Source: Oscillospiraceae bacterium (GTDB lineage: Bacteria > Bacillota_A > Clostridia > Oscillospirales > Oscillospiraceae). Taken from it: a stretch of DNA of 10,140 bases. The notes under the pieces were generated by a model. That model was not told where the DNA came from. It made no database searches and saw nothing but the letters and a program-made list of their open reading frames with translations. Within the stretch, counting starts at the first letter, position 1. Every line of letters begins with the position of its first letter. Positions 1 through 5,542 of the stretch are shown in pieces. Made by a program: the position numbers and the translations under genes. The stretch spans positions 1-10,140 of the forward strand of contig JAEDOK010000058.1 in NCBI GenBank assembly GCA_016302005.1. The letters run 5' to 3'.

Positions 1-83
1 AAACTCAATCGCCTTTTTCTATTCATTTGGTCTCACATCAATTGTATACCTACAGAAAACGAGAAACATTTTCCTGTTTTCTA

Positions 84-112
84 TGGACTTTCGGCAGAAA
101 TTTTGTTATGAT
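84..112 (+). promoter_or_regulatory. argS promoter with extended -10
   Basis: A TGGACT box (84-89, four of six matches to TTGACA) lies exactly 17 bp upstream of TATGAT (107-112, five of six matches to TATAAT). The dinucleotide TG at 104-105 gives an extended -10 (TGnTATGAT). Transcription would start near 118-120, leaving a leader of about 30 nt before the argS start at 149. This rules out an in-frame ATG at 83 as the translation start, because it would lie upstream of the transcript. The promoter is inferred by motif match only. Confidence 0.7.
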
Positions 113-118
113 AACAAA
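102..118. promoter_or_regulatory. Palindrome over the argS -10 box, possible operator
   Basis: Two perfect 8-bp arms, TTTGTTAT and ATAACAAA, flank a single central G. The palindrome covers the whole extended -10 element, a position where a bound dimeric repressor would block RNA polymerase. No regulator family is identified from the sequence. Part of the symmetry could be an accident of an AT-rich -10 region. Confidence 0.4.
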
Positions 119-148
119 TACGGAAATACACAGCAAAGGAGCTTTCTC

Positions 149-1906
149 ATGGAAAAGCTGATCGACAAACTATCCTCCGCCGTGTCAGCGGCGTTTTCTG
201 CGGCGGGTTATGATCCCGCCTGCGGCAAGGTCACCGTCTCGAATCGTCCCGATCTGTGCGAATTTCAATGCAACGGTGCCATGCCCGCCGCAAAATTCGC
301 CCATAAAGCGCCGATCCTGATCGCAAATGAGGTCGTCGCGCAGCTCAAGGGCAGCGAACTGTTCTCCTCCTGCGAGGCGGTCGCTCCGGGCTTTATCAAC
401 CTCCGCCTCTCCGAGGCCGCGCTTGCGGCGCATTTGGAGCAAATGCGTTCCTCCGACCGTCTCGGCGTCACGGGGGAACACGAACCGCGCACCGTTGTCC
501 TCGATTACGGCGGGCCGAACGTCGCCAAGCCCCTGCACATCGGGCATCTGCGCTCTGCCATCATCGGCGAGAGCATCAAGCGCATCTACCGCTACTTCGG
601 AGATACCGTGATCGGTGACATCCACCTCGGCGACTGGGGCTTGCAGATGGGCTTGATCATCGCGGAGCTGCGGGAGCGTCAGCCCGACCTGCCCTATTTT
701 GACGACGCTTTCACCGGCGAATACCCCGAGGAAGCGCCCTTTACCATCTCAGAGTTAGAGGAGATCTACCCCACCGCCAGCGCCAAGTCCAAGACCGATG
801 AGGCGTTTGCGAAAAAGGCGCACGAGGCGACCTATTTCCTGCAAAACCACAAGCGCGGCTATTACGCCCTGTGGCAGCATATCATGGCCGTGTCCGTCGC
901 CGATCTGAAACGGAATTATGAAAATCTGAATGTCAGCTTTGACATTTGGAAGGGCGAGAGCGACGCGGAAGCCTATATCCCGCCGATGCTGGAGAAGTTA
1001 GACGCGCAGGGCATTTTGCAGGAGAGCGAGGGCGCGAAAGTCATTCCCGTCGCCGAAGAAGGCGATAAAAAGGAGATCCCGCCGTGCATCCTCGTCAAAT
1101 CCGACGGCGCGACGCTCTACGCCACCACCGACCTTGCCACCATCGTGCAGCGCATGGAGGATTACCGGCCCGATAAAATTCTCTATCTGACCGATAAACG
1201 CCAGAGCCTGCACTTTGAGCAGGTGTTCCGTGCGGCGCGTAAGAGCGGCATCGTCCCCGCCGAGACGGAGCTGCAGCACATCGGCTTCGGCACGATGAAC
1301 GGCAAGGACGGCAAGCCCTTCAAGACCCGCAGCGGCGGCGTGATGCGCTTAGAGACGCTGATTGCGGATATCACGAGCTATGTTGAGCAGAAGATCCTCG
1401 AAAATCAGACCCTCAGCACCGAAGAGGCGGCACAGACCGCGAAGATCATCGCCGTCGGCGCACTGAAATACGGCGACCTGTCGAACCTCGCCACAAAGGA
1501 TTATATCTTCGACCTGGAGCGCTTCTCGGCGTTTGAGGGCAATACGGGACCGTATCTGCTCTATACCATCGTACGCATCAAGTCGATCCTAAACCGTTAC
1601 GACACACCGTGGGAAGACCTGTCCATCCGCGCTGCAGACAACGAAAGCGCGAAGCAATTACAACTCGCGTTGGCGGATATACCGGAGCAGCTTGCAATGG
1701 CATACCGCGACTCCGCGCCGAACGCGGTCTGTGCCTATGCCTACGCCCTGGCAGGCGCGGTCAATAAGTTCTATCATGAAACACACATCCTGACCGAAGC
1801 GGACGAAGAGAAACAGCGCGGCTATATCGCCCTGATTGCCTTAGCAAAGCGCGCCCTTGAGGAATGCATTGACCTCTTAGGCTTCTCCGCTCCCGAACGC
1901 ATGTAA
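149..1906 (+). CDS. argS: Arginyl-tRNA synthetase
   Basis: ArgS attaches L-arginine to tRNA-Arg in the cytoplasm using ATP. The 585-residue protein has the family's usual length. It has an N-terminal ArgRS additional domain (about 1-110), then the class I catalytic core with HIGH at residues 130-133 in the context NVAKPLHIGHLRS. The second class I signature is the degenerate KPFKTRSG (389-396), typical of many ArgRSs in place of KMSK. The C-terminal DALR anticodon-binding domain begins near FEGNTGPYLLY and ends in the usual proline-glutamate-methionine-rich tail (APERM). The start at 149 is chosen because AAAGGAG (135-141) sits 7 nt upstream and because a strong promoter overlaps the region coding for any longer N-terminus from 83. 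The gene is monocistronic in this window and converges on rlmH. Identity is very secure. Confidence 0.97.
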   Translation: MEKLIDKLSSAVSAAFSAAGYDPACGKVTVSNRPDLCEFQCNGAMPAAKFAHKAPILIANEVVAQLKGSELFSSCEAVAPGFINLRLSEAALAAHLEQMRSSDRLGVTGEHEPRTVVLDYGGPNVAKPLHIGHLRSAIIGESIKRIYRYFGDTVIGDIHLGDWGLQMGLIIAELRERQPDLPYFDDAFTGEYPEEAPFTISELEEIYPTASAKSKTDEAFAKKAHEATYFLQNHKRGYYALWQHIMAVSVADLKRNYENLNVSFDIWKGESDAEAYIPPMLEKLDAQGILQESEGAKVIPVAEEGDKKEIPPCILVKSDGATLYATTDLATIVQRMEDYRPDKILYLTDKRQSLHFEQVFRAARKSGIVPAETELQHIGFGTMNGKDGKPFKTRSGGVMRLETLIADITSYVEQKILENQTLSTEEAAQTAKIIAVGALKYGDLSNLATKDYIFDLERFSAFEGNTGPYLLYTIVRIKSILNRYDTPWEDLSIRAADNESAKQLQLALADIPEQLAMAYRDSAPNAVCAYAYALAGAVNKFYHETHILTEADEEKQRGYIALIALAKRALEECIDLLGFSAPERM

Positions 1907-1911
1907 TACTG

Positions 1912-1946
1912 AAAACCGATTAAAATATTCATTTCAATCGGTTTTT
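1912..1946 (+). terminator. Rho-independent terminator after argS
   Basis: Six nt after the argS stop codon, AAAACCGATT (1912-1921) and AATCGGTTTT (1936-1945) form a 10-bp perfect stem around a 14-nt loop. The descending arm ends in five T residues. The stem is AT-rich and the loop long, so it may be only moderately efficient. The stronger terminator at 2075-2116 could act as a backstop. Confidence 0.65.
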
Positions 1947-1965
1947 AACGCCGTACCGGCGTTGC

Positions 1966-2066
1966 ATTTTCGCGATGATAAGGTAAGCATCGCGAAAATA
2001 CGTCTCGTACCAATCACGGTATCGCAATTAAAATGCGCGTTGCACATTTTAATTGGTGATTGGTAT
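1966..2066. repeat. Tandem double-hairpin element, unclassified
   Basis: Two long inverted repeats lie back to back. The first has 12-bp perfect arms (1966-1977 and 1988-1999, ATTTTCGCGATG) with a 10-nt loop. The second has an inner 11-bp stem (2025-2035 with 2045-2055, CAATTAAAATG, loop CGCGTTGCA) and an outer 10-bp stem (2008-2017 with 2056-2065, TACCAATCAC). The two stems are separated by a 7-nt bulge on one side only (2018-2024). A GCGTTGCA word occurs just before hairpin 1 and in the loop of hairpin 2, so the two halves may be diverged copies. No ORF with a plausible start site overlaps it. It could be a small palindromic mobile element or a structured RNA at the end of the argS transcript; the sequence alone does not decide. 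Confidence 0.6.
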
Positions 2067-2074
2067 AAAAAAAG

Positions 2075-2116
2075 AAAAAAGCTTCCGATCTCCCCACGGA
2101 AATCGGAAGCTTTTTT
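2075..2116. terminator. Strong bidirectional terminator between argS and rlmH
   Basis: A perfect 15-bp stem is formed by AAAAAAGCTTCCGAT (2075-2089) and its complement (2102-2116), with a 12-nt loop. A6 opens one side and T6 closes the other, so transcripts in either direction end in a U run after the GC-bearing part of the stem. It lies between two convergent units, argS from the left and the gyrA-to-rlmH side from the right, where a shared terminator is expected. Confidence 0.88.
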
Positions 2117-2124
2117 GTACCCCT

Positions 2125-2149
2125 GTAGGGCGGGGACATGTCCCCGCCG
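2125..2149. repeat. Family A palindromic repeat, solo end
   Basis: One copy of the 25-bp family A terminal sequence is present, containing the 20-bp perfect palindrome core (2129-2148) that is shared with the copies at 4607, 5424, 5503 and 7397. The rest of the family A element is missing here. The sequence directly after it (GTGTAGGAAC, 2151-2160) instead resembles an internal part of family B (10072-10081). This copy may therefore be a remnant or a recombinant. Confidence 0.8.
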
Positions 2150-2188
2150 CGTGTAGGAACCAACGATTACGCACAACCTTCCTCACCG

Positions 2189-2302
2189 TGTCATTGCGAG
2201 ACCGGTGCGCACACCGGTCGTGGCAATCTCCGGCTGTAGGTTTGTACGCACTTGCTACTTCCTGCACAAGATTGCCACGTCGCTGCGCTCCTCGCAATGA
2301 CA
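2189..2302 (+). mobile_element. Family B MITE-like repeat, complete copy
   Basis: This is a 114-bp non-coding element bounded by perfect 12-bp terminal inverted repeats (TGTCATTGCGAG at 2189-2200, CTCGCAATGACA at 2291-2302). Inside are a hairpin ACCGGTG-CGCA-CACCGGT (2201-2218) and a second inverted repeat, CGTGGCAATCT (2219-2229) with AGATTGCCACG (2269-2279). It encodes nothing plausible and is related to the sequence at 9980-10140 in the opposite orientation. Elements with TCATTGCGAG ends are familiar dispersed repeats in many bacterial genomes. The mobilising transposase, if any, is not in the window. No clear target-site duplication is visible. Confidence 0.8.
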
Positions 2303-2355
2303 TATAAAAAGTCCTGTTCGTTTTTTAATCGTGCGCAGCACACCTCAGTCATTCA

Positions 2356-2397
2356 CCCTTAGTCCTTAGTTCTTAGCCCTTAATTCTAAGCCCTTAG
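2356..2397. repeat. Six degenerate 7-bp tandem repeats
   Basis: Six consecutive heptamers read CCCTTAG, TCCTTAG, TTCTTAG, CCCTTAA, TTCTAAG, CCCTTAG (42 bp in all). The period is exact at 7 bp and variation is mostly C/T in the first two positions. It lies 27 bp beyond the rlmH stop codon in untranslated spacer. Heptamer arrays of this kind are seen in spacers of other Firmicutes; no function is evident. Confidence 0.8.
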
Positions 2398-2423
2398 TCA
2401 AAACAAGCGTCACAGGCTACCGT

Positions 2424-2906
2424 TCACTTATGATATCTTGTGCCGGCTTGAATGGTCTCGGCGCGGTAGAGCTGTTCGACTGCCATCACCCGCACCAGAT
2501 GGTGAGGAAAGGTCATCGGACCGAAGGAGAGGCGCAGATCGGCAAGCCGCTTGATCTCCGGGTCAATGCCGAAGGACGAGCCGATCAAAAAGCACGCCGC
2601 GCTCTTGCCCTCTAACTTGATGCTTTTGAGCTTTTCCGCGAACGCCTCCGAGGAAAGCTCCTTCCCCTCGGGCGTCAAAACACAGAACCATGCGCCCTTT
2701 GGGATATTCCCGCGGATGAGCGCCGCCTCCTTTGCCAAGCCCGCAGCGATCTCGGCGGGGTTCGGATTCTCCGGCAGGCGCGTCTCTGCAAGCTCCACCA
2801 GACGGAAATTGCAGTACGCCCCGAGGCGCTTGGCATATTCGTCCACGGCACTTTGGTAGAATTTCTCCTTGTTTTTTCCGACGGTCAGCAAGGTCATGGA
2901 AAACAT
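2424..2906 (-). CDS. rlmH: 23S rRNA pseudouridine-1915 N3-methyltransferase
   Basis: RlmH methylates N3 of pseudouridine 1915 in helix 69 of 23S rRNA on assembled 70S ribosomes, using S-adenosylmethionine. The 160-residue product is the normal length for this single-domain SPOUT (knotted) methyltransferase. Diagnostic features are an N-terminal TLLTVGKNKE strand, FLIGSSFGID (106-115) at the SAM-binding knot, and the C-terminal FPHHLVRVMAVEQLYRA block (133-149) ending in YHK. The start at 2906 has AAAAGGAG ending 6 nt upstream. An internal ATG at residue 4 aligns better with shorter homologues but sits 15 nt from that site, so the longer form is preferred. It lies 13 nt after the sufB-like stop and is probably the last gene of that transcript before the terminator at 2075-2116. 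Confidence 0.95.
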   Translation of the reverse strand: MFSMTLLTVGKNKEKFYQSAVDEYAKRLGAYCNFRLVELAETRLPENPNPAEIAAGLAKEAALIRGNIPKGAWFCVLTPEGKELSSEAFAEKLKSIKLEGKSAACFLIGSSFGIDPEIKRLADLRLSFGPMTFPHHLVRVMAVEQLYRAETIQAGTRYHK

Positions 2907-2919
2907 GGCAGTCTCCTTT

Positions 2920-3843
2920 TCAGCGCAGGAAGCCCTCTAAGATCTTCTGCTCCGCCTCCTCGGCGGTGAGACCGAGGGTCATCAGCTTCAAGATCTGTTC
3001 CCCCGCGATCCTGCCGATCGCCGCCTCATGGATGAGGCTGGCGTCCACATGGTTGCATGTGATCTCCGGGATCGCGCGCACCTTTGCCTTTCCCATGATG
3101 ATCGCGTCACACTGCACATGCCCGAAGCACTTCTCGTCCCCCTCAACGCGGGGATAGAAAATCTGTGAGGATTCGTCCTGTGCGACCGAGCGGGAGACGA
3201 CCTGCGCCTTGCTGTCCACACCCCGCAGGAATACATCCATTTCACTTACGGCGTGCTGGTCGGCGTGCGTGAGCAGGTTTTCGCGGATGATAATCTCACT
3301 GTTCGCACCTTGACATTCCGCCTTTGTGTAGCGCTTCGTATCATCCACGCCGCGAATCTGACTTGTTTCAAGCGTGACCGATGCACCCTCCTCCAAATAG
3401 AGGATGGTCTGCGGGTTGAGGATGCGTTTGCCGCCGCCCTCGCCCTCGCCGTAGTGCTTCTCAATGTATTTTACCCGGGCGTTTTTGCCGACATAGAAGG
3501 TGTGGATGCCGTCATGCTCACTGTCGCAGCTTCCGCAGTTGTGAATGCCGCAGCCGGCGACAATGGTCACATCCGCGCCCTCGCCCACAAAAAAGTCGTT
3601 ATACACCATATCATGAAAGCCCGATTTCGTCAGCACAACGGGAATATGCACGGATTCGTGCTTCGTGAAGGGCGCAATGCGGATGTCAATGCCGTCCTTG
3701 TCGGTCTTGGACTCGATGACGATATGCTCCGTGTTGCGGCGGAACGCCTTCTTGCCGTCGGAGCGGATGTTGACCGCGCCCTCGCCCGTGCCCTTCATGT
3801 CCGCGACGATGGAGAGGATCTTTTCCTGTATCTCGTTCAGCAT
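2920..3843 (-). CDS. sufB: SufB/SufD-family Fe-S cluster scaffold protein
   Basis: This is the partner of the SufC ATPase in a cytoplasmic complex that builds Fe-S clusters. At 307 residues it is much shorter than classical SufB (about 470-495). The body is beta-helix-like, with a Cys cluster GCGIHNCGSC (C98, C103, C106). The conserved C-terminal part has GHVQCDAIIMG (C245, aligning with E. coli SufB Cys405) and LIHEAAIGRIAGEQI (H272, E273, aligning with His433 and Glu434). These residues suggest an assembly-competent SufB-type scaffold rather than SufD. Its ATG overlaps the sufC stop by 7 nt (ATGCTGA), with GGAGGTG at 3852-3858, 8 nt upstream, so translation is probably coupled. No sufS, sufU or sufD is nearby, matching the two-gene SUF-like minimal system (SmsCB) of anaerobes. 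The symbol sufB is used in the broad sense; smsB may be more exact. Confidence 0.88.
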   Translation of the reverse strand: MLNEIQEKILSIVADMKGTGEGAVNIRSDGKKAFRRNTEHIVIESKTDKDGIDIRIAPFTKHESVHIPVVLTKSGFHDMVYNDFFVGEGADVTIVAGCGIHNCGSCDSEHDGIHTFYVGKNARVKYIEKHYGEGEGGGKRILNPQTILYLEEGASVTLETSQIRGVDDTKRYTKAECQGANSEIIIRENLLTHADQHAVSEMDVFLRGVDSKAQVVSRSVAQDESSQIFYPRVEGDEKCFGHVQCDAIIMGKAKVRAIPEITCNHVDASLIHEAAIGRIAGEQILKLMTLGLTAEEAEQKILEGFLR

Positions 3844-4571
3844 TTGCCGTTCACCTCCAACAAATTGCAGCCTGCAACGGTGTCCGCCATAATGCGCGGG
3901 TAAATCTCCTCCACACTGCCGCGGGCGCTGACAACGCCGTTTGCGACCAAGACGATCTCGTCGGCAAGGCGAATGATGCGCTCCTGATGGGAGATGATGA
4001 GGATGGTCGCCTCTTTTTTGTCGTGGATCTCGCGGAAGGTGTCGGTCAGCCGCGCAAAGGACCACAGATCAATGCCTGCCTCCGGCTCGTCAAAGATCAT
4101 CAGACCGCTTTTCCGCGCAAGGACGGTGGCGATCTCAATACGCTTGACCTCGCCGCCGGAGAGGGAGGTGTCCACATCCCGGTCAATATAGTCCCGGGCA
4201 CACAGTCCCACCTTGGTCAGATAGGAGCAGGCATCGTCGTGGCGCATTTTTTTGCCTGCGGCGACATCCAAAAGGTCGCGCACCTTCATGCCCTTGAAGC
4301 GCGGCGGCTGTTGGAAGCCGTAGGAGATGCCCCGTTTTGCGCGTTCGGTCACGGAAAGCTCGGTAATGTCCTCGCCGTTCCAAAGAATTTTGCCTGAGGT
4401 GGCGGGGTTGATTCCCATGATGGCGCGGGCAAGGCTGGTCTTTCCGCCGCCGTTGGGTCCGGTAACGACAATAAATTTTTTGTCCTCCACGGTCAGGGAG
4501 ATATCGCGCAGAATGTCGATCCCGCCGGACTCGCCCTCAACATGGTAGGAGAGTTTTTGAATTTCTAACAT
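3837..4571 (-). CDS. sufC: Fe-S cluster assembly ATPase SufC
   Basis: SufC is the ABC-type ATPase that drives conformational change in the SufB-like scaffold during Fe-S cluster assembly; it is cytoplasmic, not a transporter. The 244-residue product has Walker A GPNGGGKTS (38-46), Q-loop Q87/Q88, the signature LSGGEVKR (137-144), Walker B LMIFDEPEAGID (157-168) and the H-loop His195 in ILIISHQE. The signature motif LSGGEVKRIE and the DEPEAGID variant are typical of SufC. The start at 4571 has AGAGGA (4578-4583) 6 nt upstream. An open frame continues further upstream, but only by translating the family A repeat. It is the first gene of the sufC-sufB-rlmH block, 161 bp after the DUF2461 gene with a repeat in the gap, so it may have its own promoter or readthrough control. 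Confidence 0.95.
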   Translation of the reverse strand: MLEIQKLSYHVEGESGGIDILRDISLTVEDKKFIVVTGPNGGGKTSLARAIMGINPATSGKILWNGEDITELSVTERAKRGISYGFQQPPRFKGMKVRDLLDVAAGKKMRHDDACSYLTKVGLCARDYIDRDVDTSLSGGEVKRIEIATVLARKSGLMIFDEPEAGIDLWSFARLTDTFREIHDKKEATILIISHQERIIRLADEIVLVANGVVSARGSVEEIYPRIMADTVAGCNLLEVNGKC

Positions 4572-4590
4572 AGTAATTCCTCTTTCACAA

Positions 4591-4609
4591 TAAAAAGCCC
4601 TTGTAGGGC
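4591..4609 (-). terminator. Possible weak terminator or attenuator before sufC
   Basis: On the minus strand a 4-bp all-GC stem (GCCC at 4609-4606, GGGC at 4600-4597, loop TACAA) is followed at once by TTTTTA (4596-4591). The ascending GCCC overlaps the end of the larger family A palindrome (4607-4626), so the two hairpins compete for the same bases. The stem is short for a terminator. It ends only 8 nt before the sufC ribosome binding site, so it would act on transcripts entering sufC from the DUF2461 gene. Confidence 0.3.
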
Positions 4610-4709
4610 GGGGACATGTCCCCGCCGTGTCAGCTACGATACGATGTGCAATCTCATAACTCCGTGGGGATGCCGCTTTGCGGTTCGCTGGGACATTTCC
4701 CCGACCCAC
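4603..4709 (+). mobile_element. Family A MITE-like repeat, degenerate copy
   Basis: This 107-bp element aligns end to end with the copy at 5420-5526. The left end (4603-4627) is intact with its 20-bp palindrome. The right end (about 4685-4709) is recognisable but has several mismatches. Shared internal blocks are CAGCTACGATACGAT and GGATGCCGCTT-GCGGT. It fills most of the gap between the DUF2461 gene and sufC and has no credible coding content. Decay of one end suggests it can no longer move. Confidence 0.78.
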
Positions 4710-4732
4710 AGGAGCATTTTGCAGGCATGCTT

Positions 4733-5374
4733 CTATTCCGCAATATGAAAAAACTCATGCACGGGCAGCCATGCCAAAAGCACACGGCGCACTTCCTCGG
4801 CAAGCGCCGGAGAATACAGCAGCTCGTCCGGCGGGCAGTCGCGGATCGCCATAAAGTTTTTCAGCCCGAAATAGGGCGCAAGACGCGGATCGGCGCAGGG
4901 CTTCGGGCGTTTGTAAGGATCGCCGCCGAGTTGAATGCCGCTCTCCTTCTCCGCTTTCTGCACAAGCGATAGAAATTGATCCGCATGGTCCGTCATTTTG
5001 ATACGGATCGCGTCTGCCGCAGCCGCCTTCGGATACGCCAGCAGGAAGCCGTAACGATAGCCCTCCGGGCGCACCTCAAAACAAAGGCACGGACGTTCCA
5101 GCCACGGATTTCCATCCCTGCGCAGGCAGAACCACAGGCTGTCCTTATAAAAGGTGGTTGGATGCATCCGCATATCACGGTAAATGCGCGAAAGGTGCAT
5201 CCGCAGCCCCTCCGCCTCAGAGAACGCCGCGCCGACCTCCTCCGAGAGCGCCTTCATCGGCTCGTAGAGATAGGTCTGATATTCCTGCTTGTGGGCGTTA
5301 AACCAATCGCGATTGTTATTAAACCGAATACCCCAGAGAAAGTCCATCGTCTCCGGCGAAAAACCTTGAAACAT
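4733..5374 (-). CDS. DUF2461 (TIGR02453) family protein
   Basis: This is a conserved protein of unknown function, 213 residues, the usual family length. Recognition rests on the N-terminal block FLWGIRFNNNRDWFNAHKQEY (residues 12-32), the family's hallmark pattern. It is followed by LSRIYRDMRMHPTTFYKD and a beta-rich segment RPCLCFEVRPEGYRYGFLLAY. No signal peptide or membrane segment is seen, so it is probably cytoplasmic. The start at 5374 has AGGAG (5383-5387) 8 nt upstream; the open frame upstream of it runs into the family A repeat and is not coding. It is isolated by 168 bp from hemW and 161 bp from sufC, each gap filled by a full family A element in the same orientation, so it is not clearly part of either neighbouring unit. 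Confidence 0.88.
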   Translation of the reverse strand: MFQGFSPETMDFLWGIRFNNNRDWFNAHKQEYQTYLYEPMKALSEEVGAAFSEAEGLRMHLSRIYRDMRMHPTTFYKDSLWFCLRRDGNPWLERPCLCFEVRPEGYRYGFLLAYPKAAAADAIRIKMTDHADQFLSLVQKAEKESGIQLGGDPYKRPKPCADPRLAPYFGLKNFMAIRDCPPDELLYSPALAEEVRRVLLAWLPVHEFFHIAE

Positions 5375-5414
5375 AAAAAATGCTCCTGTTTCTGTTTCAA
5401 AATAAGAATTTGTA

Positions 5415-5531
5415 CTCCTGTAGGGCGGGGACATGTCCCCGCCGTGGCAGCTACGATACGATTTGCAGTATCGCAAATTCGTACGGATGCCGCTTCGCGG
5501 TCGGCGGGGACATGTCCCCGCCCTACGGGAG
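5415..5531 (+). mobile_element. Family A MITE-like repeat, intact copy
   Basis: This is the best-preserved copy. Terminal inverted repeats CTCCYGTAGGG... extend about 30 bp, with one mismatch over the outer part and a perfect match over the inner 25 bp (5420-5444 against 5502-5526). Each end is itself a 20-bp perfect palindrome (5424-5443, 5503-5522), so each can fold alone or pair with the other. The interior holds a CGATAC/GTATCG inverted repeat (5455-5460, 5468-5473) and a CCGC-TTC-GCGG hairpin-like word. It is non-coding. It lies between the hemW stop (12 bp away) and the DUF2461 start. Confidence 0.85.
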
Positions 5532-5542
5532 ATAGTTATAGT

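Larger units (their letters stand above)
1907..2423. other. Non-coding convergent spacer
   Basis: This 517-bp gene-free stretch between argS and rlmH is almost entirely accounted for by two terminators, the double-hairpin element, a solo family A palindrome, a complete family B repeat and a heptamer array, each listed separately. Apparent short reading frames here are translations of the palindromes, recognisable by strings such as GRGHVPA, and lack ribosome binding sites. The remaining segments (2303-2355 and 2398-2423) show nothing I can name. Confidence 0.85.

Noticed and set aside
54..82. Terminator or riboswitch upstream of argS (AGAAAAC/GTTTTCT, 54-60 and 76-82)
   Set aside because: It is only a 7-bp AT-rich inverted repeat with a 15-nt loop, no T run after it, and it lies upstream of the predicted transcript.
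83..148. A 22-residue N-terminal extension of ArgS from the ATG at 83
   Set aside because: It overlaps the promoter and operator-like palindrome, lacks a ribosome site, and has a sequence foreign to ArgRS. The ATG at 149 has an ideal ribosome site.
2189..2397. CRISPR array
   Set aside because: There are no regularly spaced identical repeats with unique spacers. The repeats are inverted-repeat elements and a 7-bp contiguous tandem array, with no cas genes.
3844..4065. A 74-residue N-terminal extension of the SufB-like protein within sufC
   Set aside because: It is an out-of-frame reading of sufC (Arg/His/Pro-rich). The ATG at 3843 has a strong GGAGGTG site.
4572..4709. Upstream extension of SufC
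   Set aside because: The extra residues (GRGNVPA..., AGTCPRPT) are a translation of the family A repeat. SufC proteins start at MLEI-like sequence and the ribosome site fits 4571.
5375..5476. Upstream extension of the DUF2461 protein
   Set aside because: It again reads through the family A repeat. The start at 5374 has AGGAG 8 nt upstream and matches the family N-terminus.
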